64,000 nt of DNA from Halomonas organivorans (GTDB taxonomy: Bacteria > Pseudomonadota > Gammaproteobacteria > Pseudomonadales > Halomonadaceae), in the NCBI RefSeq assembly GCF_014192055.1, contig NZ_JACHXM010000003.1, positions 1-64,000 of the forward strand, read 5' to 3'. The notes under the pieces were generated by a model. That model was not told the origin of the DNA. It did not search any database and worked only from the letters and a program-made list of their open reading frames with translations. Below, one piece after another: positions 1-10,931 of the stretch (position 1 is the first letter of the stretch; each line of letters starts with the position of its first letter). The position numbers and the translations under genes are program-made.

Positions 1-94
1 GAAGCTGGAAGCTGGAAGCTGGAAGCTGGAAGCTGGAAGCTGGAAGCTGGAAGCTGGAAGCTGGAAGCTGGAAGCTGGAAGCTGGAAGCTGGAA
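1..94. repeat. Heptamer tandem repeat (GGAAGCT), about 13 copies
   Basis: The 7-base unit GAAGCTG/GGAAGCT repeats without interruption from the window edge to about base 94, so it may extend further left. Each unit is a self-complementary tetramer (AGCT) plus GGA. It lies downstream of leuD on the minus strand, probably in the gap before leuB, which is outside the window. It is noncoding and 7 is not a multiple of 3. A second heptamer array lies at the other end of leuCD. Confidence 0.95.
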
Positions 95-146
95 AGCAGC
101 ATATTGCCACCAGAAATAGCGTCAAAGGTTTTTCTTCAAGCTTCCA

Positions 147-223
147 GGCGCGAAGCGCCGCTCTTCAAGCTTCCAGCTCAAGCCCGCGAAGCGGGCGCTC
201 TTCCGGCTCCCGGCGAAGCCGGG
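147..223. repeat. Three short hairpins with GAA loops after leuD
   Basis: Three perfect inverted repeats share a GAA loop: 147-159 (5-base arms GGCGC/GCGCC), 182-196 (6-base arms GCCCGC/GCGGGC) and 209-223 (6-base arms CCCGGC/GCCGGG). The last directly abuts the leuD stop codon. A shared stretch (TTCAAGCTTCCAG) precedes the first two. They could act as a transcription end or processing signal after leuD. No U-tract follows on the minus strand, so a classic intrinsic terminator is not supported. Confidence 0.6.
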
Positions 224-868
224 TCAGGCTTCCCGAAACAGCCAGGGCCGCGCGGCACGATGCTTTTCTTCGAAGGCGCGGATGGCGTCCTCGTTCTGCA
301 GCGTGATGCCGATATCGTCGAGGCCTTCGAGCAGGCAGTGCTTGCGGAACGCATCCACCTCGAAGTCGAGGATCTCTCCGGACGGCGTGGTGACGCGCTG
401 GGCCTCGAGATCCACGTCGAGGCGGTAGCCCTCGGCGGCCTCGACCTCGGCGAACAGCCGGTCGACGACACGCTCGGGGAGCGTGATCAGCAGGATGCCG
501 TTCTTGAAGGCGTTGTTGTAGAAGATGTCGGCGAAGCTCGGCGCGATCACCACCCGGAAGCCGAAGTCGGCCAGCGCCCAGGGCGCATGCTCGCGGGAGC
601 TGCCGCAGCCGAAGTTCTGACGCGCCAGCAGCACGCTGGCGCCCTGATAGCGCGGCTGGTTGAGCACGAAGTCGTGATTGAGCGGACGCTGCGAGCAGTC
701 CTGGCCCGGCTGCCCCTCGTCGAGGTAACGCAGCTCGTCGAACAGGTTGACGCCGAAGCCGGTACGCTTGATCGACTTCAGAAACTGCTTGGGAATGATC
801 AGATCGGTATCGACGTTGGCACGGTCCAGCGGCGCGACCAGGCCGTCGAGGCGTTCGAATTTCTGCAT
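224..868 (-). CDS. leuD: 3-isopropylmalate dehydratase small subunit LeuD
   Basis: LeuD is the small subunit of isopropylmalate isomerase, which converts 2-isopropylmalate to 3-isopropylmalate through isopropylmaleate in leucine biosynthesis in the cytosol. The 214-residue protein has the family's usual length and start ([20 protein letters not shown]) with the [11 protein letters not shown] segment. The swivel-domain motif [14 protein letters not shown] lies near residues 90-103. It sits 3 bases downstream of leuC on the same strand, so the two are cotranscribed and probably translationally coupled. leuB is expected just beyond the left edge. Confidence 0.97.
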   Translation of the reverse strand: MQKFERLDGLVAPLDRANVDTDLIIPKQFLKSIKRTGFGVNLFDELRYLDEGQPGQDCSQRPLNHDFVLNQPRYQGASVLLARQNFGCGSSREHAPWALADFGFRVVIAPSFADIFYNNAFKNGILLITLPERVVDRLFAEVEAAEGYRLDVDLEAQRVTTPSGEILDFEVDAFRKHCLLEGLDDIGITLQNEDAIRAFEEKHRAARPWLFREA

Positions 869-871
869 GGC

Positions 872-2335
872 TCAGGCCTCCTGCTGCTGGGTGTCGTCGT
901 TGGCGGCGCCGTCGCCACCGACGGCGCGCACGTCGACGAAGTGGCCGGCGATGGCGGCGGCGGCGGCCATGGCCGGGCTGACCAGGTGGGTGCGCCCGCC
1001 GTAGCCCTGGCGACCCTCGAAATTGCGATTGGAGGTCGAGGCGCAGTGCTCGCCGGCACCGAGCTTGTCGGCGTTCATCGCCAGACACATGGAGCAGCCC
1101 GGCTCGCGCCATTCGAAGCCCGCCTCGCGGAAGATCGCGTCGAGCCCTTCCGCCTCGGCCTGCTGCTTCACCAGGCCCGAGCCCGGCACCACCATGGCCA
1201 GCTTGATGGAATCGGCGACCTTCTTGCCGCGCGCCACCCTGGCGGCCTCGCGCAGGTCCTCGATGCGCGAGTTGGTGCAGGAGCCGATGAACACCTTGTC
1301 GAGGCGGATATCGGTAATCTTCTGCTTGGGCGAGAGCCCCATGTACTCGAGCGCGCGGCTGATGCCGGTCCGCGCGGTATCGTCTGCGGCCTCGGCCGGA
1401 TCCGGCACTTCGCCACCAATCCCGGTGACCATCTCGGGGCTGGTGCCCCAGCTGACCTGCGGCTCGATGTCCGCGGCGTTCAGGGTCACCACCTTGTCGA
1501 AGGCGGCGCCTTCGTCGGACACCAGGCCACGCCAGTCGGCCACCGCGGCCTCCCACTGCTCGGCGCTGGGCGCGTAGTGGCGCCCCTTCAAGTAGTCGAT
1601 GGTGGTGTCATCCACGGCGATCAGGCCAACCCGGGCGCCCGCCTCGATGGCCATGTTGCAGACCGTCATGCGGCCTTCCATGGACAGCTCGCGGATGGCG
1701 CTGCCGGCGAACTCGATGGCATAGCCGGTGCCACCGGCGGTGCCGATCTCACCGATGATGGCCAGCACGACGTCCTTGGCGGTGACGCCGACGCCGAGCT
1801 CGCCTTCCACGCGCACCTGCATGTTCTTCATCTTCTGGGCCAGCAGGCATTGGGTGGCCAGCACGTGCTCGACCTCGGAGGTGCCGATGCCGTGGGCCAG
1901 CGCGGCGAAGGCGCCGTGGGTGGCGGTGTGGGAGTCGCCACAGACCACGGTCATGCCGGGCAGGGTCGCGCCCTGCTCCGGGCCGACCACGTGCACGATG
2001 CCCTGACGCGGGTCGTTGATGCGGAACTCCTCGATACCGAACTCGTTGCAGTTGTCATCGAGGGTCTGGACCTGGATCCGCGACACCGGGTCCTCGATGC
2101 CGGCGTTGCCCGCGGCACGCTCCTTGAGGGTGGTCGGCACGTTATGGTCCGGCGTCGCCAGGTTGGCGTCGATCCGCCACGGACGACGGTGCGCCAGGCG
2201 CAGGCCCTCGAAGGCCTGGGGCGAGGTCACTTCGTGAAGCAGTTGGCGATCGATGTAGATCAGCGCGGTGCCGTCATCGCGCTCCTTCACCAGGTGCTGC
2301 GACCACAGCTTGTCGTAGAGGGTCTGGCCTGCCAT
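872..2335 (-). CDS. leuC: 3-isopropylmalate dehydratase large subunit LeuC
   Basis: LeuC is the aconitase-family catalytic subunit that carries the [4Fe-4S] cluster and pairs with LeuD. The protein is 487 residues. Cluster ligands are visible as Cys353 ([10 protein letters not shown]) and Cys414/Cys417 (GCSMCLAMN), and [13 protein letters not shown] lies near residue 131. The start is the ATG at 2335 ([11 protein letters not shown]), which matches the family N-terminus. The frame is open further upstream only because the heptamer array at 2390-2482 reads through as a 7-residue repeat. The C-terminus has a short Asp/Gln/Glu-rich tail after the conserved domain. Confidence 0.97.
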   Translation of the reverse strand: MAGQTLYDKLWSQHLVKERDDGTALIYIDRQLLHEVTSPQAFEGLRLAHRRPWRIDANLATPDHNVPTTLKERAAGNAGIEDPVSRIQVQTLDDNCNEFGIEEFRINDPRQGIVHVVGPEQGATLPGMTVVCGDSHTATHGAFAALAHGIGTSEVEHVLATQCLLAQKMKNMQVRVEGELGVGVTAKDVVLAIIGEIGTAGGTGYAIEFAGSAIRELSMEGRMTVCNMAIEAGARVGLIAVDDTTIDYLKGRHYAPSAEQWEAAVADWRGLVSDEGAAFDKVVTLNAADIEPQVSWGTSPEMVTGIGGEVPDPAEAADDTARTGISRALEYMGLSPKQKITDIRLDKVFIGSCTNSRIEDLREAARVARGKKVADSIKLAMVVPGSGLVKQQAEAEGLDAIFREAGFEWREPGCSMCLAMNADKLGAGEHCASTSNRNFEGRQGYGGRTHLVSPAMAAAAAIAGHFVDVRAVGGDGAANDDTQQQEA

Positions 2336-2389
2336 CTCGTTCTCCCGGGCGCTGGGGCCCTGTGCGTGTCCGGTCGGTCTGTTCGTCTT

Positions 2390-2482
2390 TTGGCGCTTGG
2401 CGCTTGGCGCTTGGCGCTTGGCGCTTGGCGCTTGGCGCTTGGCGCTTGGCGCTTGGCGCTTGGCGCTTGGCGCTTGGCGCTT
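2390..2482. repeat. Heptamer tandem repeat (TTGGCGC), 13 copies, in the leuC leader
   Basis: Thirteen perfect copies of TTGGCGC run from 2390 to 2480, followed by two more T. On the minus strand this is the 5' leader of leuC, ending about 55 bases before its ATG. Each unit is a self-complementary tetramer (GCGC) plus TTG, so the transcript could form many alternative GCGC-paired hairpins. Perfect short arrays of this kind can change copy number by slippage. Confidence 0.95.
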
Positions 2483-2531
2483 TTGCAGGAGTGTCCCGCG
2501 GCGCGCACATAAAAGCAATTCATGTTATTTA

Positions 2532-2559
2532 TTCAAAGGATTCCATAAAGGAATATAGA
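2532..2559 (+). promoter_or_regulatory. Putative lysR promoter with LysR-type operator
   Basis: The perfect inverted repeat ATTCC-ATAAA-GGAAT at 2540-2554 fits the T-N11-A form typical of LysR-family binding sites. It lies in the divergent region between leuC and the LysR gene. TTCAAA (2532-2537) and TATAGA (2554-2559) with a 16-base spacer could be -35 and -10 elements for the LysR gene, overlapping the operator as expected for autoregulation. The same site is placed to control leuCD. The function is inferred from position and symmetry only. Confidence 0.45.
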
Positions 2560-2591
2560 GTCTCTCCTACGCCCACAACGCTGGAGCCCGA

Positions 2592-3488
2592 ATGGATACC
2601 CAGAGCCTGCAGGCCTTCCTCGCCGTGGCCGACGGCGGCAGCTTCTCTCGCGCCGGCGAGCAGCTGCATCTCACCCAGCCGGCGGTGAGCAAGCGCATCG
2701 CGGTGCTGGAGGATCAGGTCGGCGCGCGGCTTTTCGACCGCATCGGCCGCCGAGTGACGCTGACCGAGGCCGGCCGCCTGCTGCTGCCACGCGCCCGGCA
2801 GATCCTGGTGATGGTGGACGACAGCCGCCGCGCGCTGGGCAACCTGAGCGGCGAGGTAGGCGGTAGCCTGACGCTGTCCACCAGCCATCATATCGGCCTG
2901 CACCGGCTGCCGCCGCTGCTCAAGGACTATACCCGCCAGCATCCTGAGGTGCGGCTCGACCTGCGCTTCGAGGACTCGGAACAGGCCTACCAGGGCGTGC
3001 TCGACGGCACGCTGGAAATCGCCGTGGCCACCCTGGCCCCGCATCCCGATGCCCAGCTCCAGGTAGTGCCGGTATGGATTGACCGGCTGTGCTTCGTCTG
3101 TGCCCCCGATCACCCCCTGGCCTCACGCGGCCCGCTGGCCCTGTACGAGCTGTGCGACTTCGACGCCGTGCTGCCGGGGCCGCTGACCTTCACTCGCGGT
3201 CTGATAGAAGCGCGATTCGCCGCCGCCGGCCTGCGCCTGCCGGTCACGCTTTCTACCAACTACCTCGAGACGCTGAAGATGATGACCGCCATCGGCCTGG
3301 GCTGGAGCCTGCTGCCGGAAGGCCTCGCGGCCGGCGAACTACACGTGCTCGAGGTGGATCATCCGCCGATCCAGCGCCCGTTGGGTTACCTGGTGCACCG
3401 CAACCGAACGCGCTCCAATGCCGCCCGAGCCATGCTCGAGCTGCTCGAGGAGGCCCGGGATGACGCCGCCAGCCAATGGACGGCCTAG
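2592..3488 (+). CDS. LysR-family transcriptional regulator divergent from leuCD
   Basis: This is a LysR-type DNA-binding regulator of 298 residues, the usual family length. Residues 1-60 form the winged helix-turn-helix (MDTQSLQAFLAVADGGSFSR, then LTQPAVSKRIAVLE), and the rest is the two-lobed co-inducer-binding domain. The start ATG follows GGAG with a 5-base gap. Divergent placement next to leuC suggests control of leucine biosynthesis, probably responding to a pathway intermediate. That link is inferred from context; the ligand cannot be read from the sequence. Confidence 0.93.
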   Translation: MDTQSLQAFLAVADGGSFSRAGEQLHLTQPAVSKRIAVLEDQVGARLFDRIGRRVTLTEAGRLLLPRARQILVMVDDSRRALGNLSGEVGGSLTLSTSHHIGLHRLPPLLKDYTRQHPEVRLDLRFEDSEQAYQGVLDGTLEIAVATLAPHPDAQLQVVPVWIDRLCFVCAPDHPLASRGPLALYELCDFDAVLPGPLTFTRGLIEARFAAAGLRLPVTLSTNYLETLKMMTAIGLGWSLLPEGLAAGELHVLEVDHPPIQRPLGYLVHRNRTRSNAARAMLELLEEARDDAASQWTA

Positions 3489-3791
3489 GCCCGAACCCAA
3501 GGTGGCGAGCGAAGCTGGCGGCCAGCCCCATTCCCGACGGACCAGTGCAGGCCTCACCCCCGTCTGGATGGCTCACGCGGGAGTTGACGCGGTGCCCATG
3601 TGTCTCTTGGGCCGATGCCGAACGCCTGCTCGAGCGCAGGGAGTGCTGGCACAGGGCCCCGCCACGCCCCGCGAGCCTCCTGGGACCATCACGCCTGCGC
3701 GCTGGCCACCGACTTGAGGCCGACCGGCAATCTGCTTAGGATGCTATGTTTTCGTCGCATATCCATCCGCCGCTTGCCAGGGGTCCACGCC
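3489..3791. other. Intergenic region with one possible promoter
   Basis: This gap of about 300 bases separates the LysR gene from the membrane protein gene. The only signal seen is TTGAGG at 3714-3719 and TAGGAT at 3737-3742 with a 17-base spacer, a weak candidate promoter for the downstream gene. No terminator hairpin with a U-tract and no convincing small gene were found. Confidence 0.4.
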
Positions 3792-5126
3792 ATGCCCTCC
3801 CAGTCTGCCGATGCGGCCTCCCCCGTGGTCGCGCCTCGCCACGCCCTCGCCGGCCTGGCGATCTTCGTCGGCCTGCTGTCACGGATCGCGAGCCTGGCCT
3901 GGCTGCCCGAGGCCGGGGCGCTGACCGGACCAGCCCTGTGGCTGGGCACCGCCCTGCTGTGGCCCGACCTGCCGAGGCGCAACCGCCGCCAGGCGGGACT
4001 GCTGGCGGGCATCGGCATCGGCCTGCTGCTGTTCGCGGCCTTCTTCTATGATGCCCGAGTGGACTGGGCAGACATGCTGGACGCCAACACCCAGGTAGTC
4101 GCCATGCTGGTAGGCGTCAGCTTCATCGGTCTGATCGGCAATCGGCGCGGCCCATCACGCCCGACCGGTCCGCCGGTCACCGGACGGCGCGGCCTCGCTG
4201 GCACCTGGCTCGGCGTGCACCTGCTCGGCACCATCCTCAACCTGTCGACGGTATTCATGGTCGGCGACCGCCTGGCACGCCGAGCGCCGCTGACCACGCC
4301 CCAGTTGCTGGCGCTCAACCGTGGACTGTCCAGCGCCGCGCTGTGGTCGCCCTTCTTCGCCTCCATGGGCATCGTGATCACCCTGGCGCCGGGCATGGAC
4401 TACGCCACCGTGCTGGCCCACGGCCTGCCGCTGGCATTGTGTGCGGGGCTGATGACGCTGATCGAGCTGCCGCGGCGCTTCGATCTGACCGACACCGCCG
4501 GCTTCTCGATGGCGCCGAGGAGCCTGCTGCTGCCGGTGATCATGGCCATGCTGGTGATGGGCTTTCACTTCGGCCTGACGCCGGGGCTGTCGATCGTCGC
4601 CATCATCACCTTCCTGATGCCAGGCGCAGCATTGGCAACCAACCTGCCCCGCGGCCTGCACTGGACCGCCGGCCGCCTGCGCCAGCACACCTTGATCCGG
4701 CTACCCGCGATGCGCGGCGAAATCTCGCTGTTCCTGTGCGCGGGGCTGCTGACCCAGGGCCTCTCGACGCTCGCCGACGCCGCAACCGAAGGCGGCTGGA
4801 CACTGTTCGAGCAGTTCGCCACGGGCGAGGCCATCATGAGCTTCCTGGCGATCGTGGTCAGCGCGGTGGCCGGGCTGCACCCGATCATCGGCGTCTCGGT
4901 GCTGGCCTCGGTGCTCGACCTTGCCCCCTCGGAGCAGACGCTGTTCGCCTTCGTCGCCCTGGCGGCCTGGGCGGTGGGCACCAGCGTGGGACCGCTGTCG
5001 GGGATCAACCTGTCGCTGCAGGGGCGCTATGGCGTCAGCGGCGGCCTGATGATGCGCGAGAATCTGCGCTACGCGCTGGTGATGGCAGCGCTGGTGGTGG
5101 GAATGATCGCCTGGCTGGCCGGCTGA
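3792..5126 (+). CDS. Polytopic membrane protein, possible permease
   Basis: This is a hydrophobic protein of 444 residues with about 10 to 12 predicted membrane segments and few long soluble loops. A conserved-looking stretch (FMVGDRLARRAPLTTPQLLALNRG) precedes SAALWSPFFASMG, and near the C-terminus there is VAGLHPIIGVSVLAS followed by GTSVGPLSGINL. Repeated Gly/Ser/Pro-rich membrane motifs of this kind recall ion-transporter-superfamily permeases. I do not recognise the family with confidence, and no substrate can be assigned. The start at 3792 (MPSQSADAAS) is preferred because the open frame upstream has no protein-like features. Confidence 0.75.
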   Translation: MPSQSADAASPVVAPRHALAGLAIFVGLLSRIASLAWLPEAGALTGPALWLGTALLWPDLPRRNRRQAGLLAGIGIGLLLFAAFFYDARVDWADMLDANTQVVAMLVGVSFIGLIGNRRGPSRPTGPPVTGRRGLAGTWLGVHLLGTILNLSTVFMVGDRLARRAPLTTPQLLALNRGLSSAALWSPFFASMGIVITLAPGMDYATVLAHGLPLALCAGLMTLIELPRRFDLTDTAGFSMAPRSLLLPVIMAMLVMGFHFGLTPGLSIVAIITFLMPGAALATNLPRGLHWTAGRLRQHTLIRLPAMRGEISLFLCAGLLTQGLSTLADAATEGGWTLFEQFATGEAIMSFLAIVVSAVAGLHPIIGVSVLASVLDLAPSEQTLFAFVALAAWAVGTSVGPLSGINLSLQGRYGVSGGLMMRENLRYALVMAALVVGMIAWLAG

Positions 5127-5171
5127 GCCGGCTCGATCATGCTCTACAGGACACTCTCCGGTGGTTCGGGG

Positions 5172-5260
5172 GCCACCGAGCAGGGGTTCGTGGGAGCGCA
5201 GACCTTCTGCCGGTCCAGTGCCACCGAACTGGTTTTCGTGGGAGCACACGGTCCGCCGAA
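5172..5260. repeat. Pair of REP-like direct repeats
   Basis: Two related segments of about 33 bases begin at 5172 and 5220, 48 bases apart. Both start with GCCACCGA and contain TTCGTGGGAGC followed by a pyrimidine-rich end. TGGGAGC-containing intergenic repeats are common REP-type elements in Pseudomonas and Halomonas. They lie between two convergent genes, where they may help stop transcription or stabilise messages. Confidence 0.5.
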
Positions 5261-5357
5261 CCAGCTGGCTGCGCGAGGGGGTGATACCTTGGGGCACCGC
5301 CCGCGCGCTCTGAAGAGCGCCCCCACCAGGAGCGCCCTCTCAAGATCGTGACGGGCA

Positions 5358-5879
5358 TCAGTCCAGCGGCGCGCGCACGAAGTAGCGGTGGCCGCACTTG
5401 TGGCAAGGTTCGAGGCGGGCCACCTCGCCGAGCTCGACCACCGCATCGCAGTGGGTGCAGGCCATGCGACCCGGGGCGGCGATCTCGCCGGCGGTATAGT
5501 CCGCTCGCGAGGCCTCGAGGTCGTCCTCGAGCCGCTCCCGCTCGATCAGGCCTCGATCGGCGATCGACAGCAGCGACTCCACCACTCGCCGCGACAGCAC
5601 CGACAGATCGACGCCGAGCCAGTGGGCCACGCTGTGTCCGCCGGCATTCAGGTAGCGACGCATCTCCTTGAGATCGCGATCGACCCAGGCGCGCAGCAGC
5701 GAGAGTTCGTCGCGGGTGAAATTCTCGACGTCCGACTCGAACTCGATCGCCTCGTCGAGCTCCTTCTGCAGCGACTCCCGGTTCAGCTCGCCGGCGCCCT
5801 CCTTGAGGCGCTCGAGCACGCGTTCGTAGGCATCCTTGAGGCGATGGTCCTCATGGGGCTTGTGCGGTTGGTCGCTCAT
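5358..5879 (-). CDS. YbeL-type zinc-ribbon protein (DUF1451)
   Basis: This acidic cytosolic protein has 173 residues. Its N-terminal two thirds are helical (possible coiled coil in residues 14-75), and a C-terminal zinc ribbon has ligands Cys141, Cys144, Cys159 and Cys162 (CTHC and CHKC). This matches the DUF1451/YbeL family. As in E. coli, it is encoded divergently next to leuS. The biochemical role of the family is unknown. The start is ATG at 5879, after a purine-rich AGGAGAAC stretch. Confidence 0.88.
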   Translation of the reverse strand: MSDQPHKPHEDHRLKDAYERVLERLKEGAGELNRESLQKELDEAIEFESDVENFTRDELSLLRAWVDRDLKEMRRYLNAGGHSVAHWLGVDLSVLSRRVVESLLSIADRGLIERERLEDDLEASRADYTAGEIAAPGRMACTHCDAVVELGEVARLEPCHKCGHRYFVRAPLD

Positions 5880-6063
5880 CGCTGTTCTCCTGTCCGTGTC
5901 CTGTCCGCGTCGGGGTCACGACGCCGCCACCATAGCCGGCGCCGGCCGTGCTGGGGTATCCTTGCGCCCCAGAGGTTCTCCCATTTAGACGATATGCCGT
6001 CGGCGAATCAATGGCTTCCCCCAGCTAACGGGGCTGACCCTGACGCCGGACAAGGCCCGCTGA

Positions 6064-8712
<2,649 letters not shown>

Positions 8713-8741
8713 GCCGGCCGCCGGCCAAGGAGAGAGCCAAG

Positions 8742-9233
8742 ATGCAACGGCGTGACTTTGTGCGCTTCACCCTGGCCGGCGCCGCCGGCCTCATGCTGAG
8801 CGGCTGCGGCTTCCGGCTGCGCGGCCTCGACCAACCCGCCATGGGCCTGAAGGCGCTGGCCATCGCCGGCACCGACGATGCCTTCGCGCGACTCGCCGCC
8901 GAGCGCCTCGCCTCCGCCGGAGTGGCCGTCCGTGACGACGCACCGCTGGTGCTCAACCTCGGTGCCGAGCGCATCGATGAGCGTCGCCTCGGCGTGCTCG
9001 ATTCGGGCAGCCAGGAGCGCGAGTTGACCCTGCGCGTGCCCTTCTCGGTGCAGCGCCGAGCCGATGGCGCCTACCGCCTGGATCAGCAGGTCGTCGAGGT
9101 CAGCGAACGCTTCACGGTCAGCGACGACAACCTGCTGGCCAGCGACGACCTGCGTGAAGCGGCGTCCGAACGCCTGCGTCGCGACGCCGTGCGCCGGCTG
9201 ATGGATCGCCTGCGCGCCCTGCCTCCGGCCTGA
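8742..9233 (+). CDS. lptE: LPS-assembly lipoprotein LptE
   Basis: LptE plugs and assembles the outer-membrane LptD translocon that inserts lipopolysaccharide. The protein is 163 residues. A lipoprotein signal ends at LMLSGC with the lipidated Cys22, followed by GFRLRG, typical of LptE. The gene lies between leuS and holA, the conserved enterobacterial and pseudomonad order. AAGGAGA precedes the ATG at good spacing. The signal peptide starts MQRRDFVRFTLAG, which resembles a twin-arginine motif, unlike the usual Sec-type LptE signal. Confidence 0.93.
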   Translation: MQRRDFVRFTLAGAAGLMLSGCGFRLRGLDQPAMGLKALAIAGTDDAFARLAAERLASAGVAVRDDAPLVLNLGAERIDERRLGVLDSGSQERELTLRVPFSVQRRADGAYRLDQQVVEVSERFTVSDDNLLASDDLREAASERLRRDAVRRLMDRLRALPPA

Positions 9234-9240
9234 GGTCGAC

Positions 9241-10299
9241 GTGAAGATCTTTCCCGACAAGCTCGAACCGGCACTGGCCAAGGCCCTGCCGTCGGTGGTG
9301 ATCGTCGCCGGCGACGAGCCGCTGCAGCACATGGAAGCCTGCGACGCCGTGCGCACCGCGGCACGTACGGCGGGCATCGAAGAGCGCGAAGTGCTCCACG
9401 TCGAGGCCAACTTCGCCTGGGGACGACTGACCGAGGCCGCCGCCAGCCTGTCGCTGTTCGCCTCGCGCAAGCTGATCGAGCTGCGCCTGGGCAACGGCAA
9501 GCCCGGCCAGGAGGGCGCCAAGGCGCTGCGCGAGTATGCCGAAGGCATGGCGGGCAGCGACAATGTGCTGCTGGTCGCCGCGGGCAAGCTCGACTACCGC
9601 GAGCAGAAGAGCGCCTGGTTCAAGGCCCTCGACAAGGCCGGGCTGTTCGTGCCGGTGTGGCCGGTGGATGCATCGCGGCTGCACTTCTGGCTGCGCGACT
9701 GCGCCGGACGCCATGGCCTCTCCATGGACCTGGACGCCGCCCGGCTGCTCGGCGAGCGCACCGAGGGCAACCTGCTGGCCGCCGACCAGGAGTTGCAGAA
9801 GCTGGCGCTGATGTCACCGCCCGGGGCGCGCATCTCGCCCCAGCAGATCGCCGGCGGGGTGGAGGACAGCGCCCGCTACGACGTCTTCACGCTGACGGAC
9901 GCCTGCCTGAAGGGCGAGCGAGCTCGGGTCTCGCGGATCCTCGCCGGGCTGCGCGGCGAAGGCGTGGAGGCCCCTATCGTGCTGTGGGCGCTGACCCGCG
10001 AACTGCGCCTGCTGCTATCACTGCACCAGCATCTCGACCAGGGACAGAGCCTCGAGCACGCCTGCAAGGCACAGAAGCCGCCCATTTTCGACAAGCGCCG
10101 TCCAGCCTACCAGCAGGCTCTCGGCCGCCTGCCCATGAAACGCCTGCACAAGCTGTTGCTGTTCGCCCAGCGGCTGGACCTGGCAATCAAGGGAGCAAGC
10201 GCGATCCCGCTTTGGGAAGGCCTCCACGATCTGGCCTTGACCCTGGCCGGCGGCCGCGGCCTGCTCGCCGAGTCAGCGCACTCCTACAAGGTCGGCTGA
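9241..10299 (+). CDS. holA: DNA polymerase III delta subunit HolA
   Basis: HolA is the delta subunit of the clamp loader; it opens the beta sliding clamp during replication. The protein is 352 residues, close to the usual length of about 340. It starts MKIFPDKLEPALAKALPSVVIVAGDEPLQ, where VVIVAGDEPLQHMEACDAVR matches the family's first domain. The start codon is GTG at 9241, 7 bases after the lptE stop and just behind a GAGGTC ribosome-binding sequence. It is cotranscribed with leuS and lptE. Confidence 0.95.
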   Translation: MKIFPDKLEPALAKALPSVVIVAGDEPLQHMEACDAVRTAARTAGIEEREVLHVEANFAWGRLTEAAASLSLFASRKLIELRLGNGKPGQEGAKALREYAEGMAGSDNVLLVAAGKLDYREQKSAWFKALDKAGLFVPVWPVDASRLHFWLRDCAGRHGLSMDLDAARLLGERTEGNLLAADQELQKLALMSPPGARISPQQIAGGVEDSARYDVFTLTDACLKGERARVSRILAGLRGEGVEAPIVLWALTRELRLLLSLHQHLDQGQSLEHACKAQKPPIFDKRRPAYQQALGRLPMKRLHKLLLFAQRLDLAIKGASAIPLWEGLHDLALTLAGGRGLLAESAHSYKVG

Positions 10300-10403
10300 G
10301 GCCGGCGTCGGCACCGTCGCCGCCCAGTCGGCAAGCCGCGCTCGAATGCCCGCGCTTCAGCGGCGCCCCATTTTCACAAGCGTTTGGAAATCAACGCACA
10401 ATC

Positions 10404-10433
10404 GTGAAATGACGGGCACTTATCCCCTATACT
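10404..10433 (+). promoter_or_regulatory. Putative promoter of the PA2779-family gene
   Basis: GTGAAA (10404-10409) and TATACT (10428-10433) are separated by 18 bases in the gap after holA. Transcription would start near 10440, giving a leader of about 80 bases before the ATG at 10521. It is a consensus-style match only. Confidence 0.4.
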
Positions 10434-10520
10434 GTCGGAGCATCGCCGCCGGCATGACGCAAGGAAGTGCATGCGGAGCGGACTCGAGCCGGACCATCCC
10501 GATACACAAGGAAATCCATC

Positions 10521-10916
10521 ATGAAGCGACTCACCCGACTCCTCAGCCCGCTCTTGATCCTGGCCCTGATTCTCGGCAGCCTGCCAGTGGTCGCTGCGAC
10601 ACCCAGCGCCGACCAGGGGCTGATCGGCACCGCCACGGTGCTGGATGCCCAGGCCAGCCAGCAGGATCGTGACAAGATTCGTCGCGTCCTGGCCCGCGAG
10701 GATGTCCAGCAACAGCTGCTCCTCCAAGGGGTCTCTCCTGCCCAGGTCGAAGAACGCGTGGCCGCCCTGTCCGACGCCGAGGCCCGCCAGATGGCCGACC
10801 GCCTCGACCAGATGCCCGCTGGCGCTGGCGTGGTCGGCGCCCTGTTCGCGGTCTTCATCATCCTGCTGGTGACCGATATCCTCGGCCTCACCGACGTCTA
10901 TCCCTTCACCCGCTGA
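10521..10916 (+). CDS. PA2779-family small secreted or membrane protein
   Basis: This 131-residue protein has a signal peptide (residues 1-26, with a hydrophobic core of repeated Leu and Ile). A helical region (GVSPAQVEERVAALSDAEAR) follows, and a hydrophobic C-terminal segment (VVGALFAVFIILLVTDILGL) probably spans the membrane. This layout and the next gene match the Pseudomonas PA2779/PA2778 pair. The function is unknown. The start is the ATG at 10521 after AAGGA, because the open frame upstream is not protein-like. It forms an operon with the downstream peptidase. Confidence 0.85.
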   Translation: MKRLTRLLSPLLILALILGSLPVVAATPSADQGLIGTATVLDAQASQQDRDKIRRVLAREDVQQQLLLQGVSPAQVEERVAALSDAEARQMADRLDQMPAGAGVVGALFAVFIILLVTDILGLTDVYPFTR

Positions 10917-10931
10917 GCCGGGAGGTCACGC

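Noticed and set aside
104-2512. Open frame of about 800 codons on the plus strand opposite leuD and leuC
   Set aside because: It is the antisense shadow of two well-supported genes in GC-rich DNA. Its translation has no family motif, and its end is the heptamer array read in frame.
2336-2518. N-terminal extension of LeuC with a repeated APSAKRQ heptapeptide
   Set aside because: It is the translated tandem DNA repeat. The conserved LeuC start ([11 protein letters not shown]) is at 2335.
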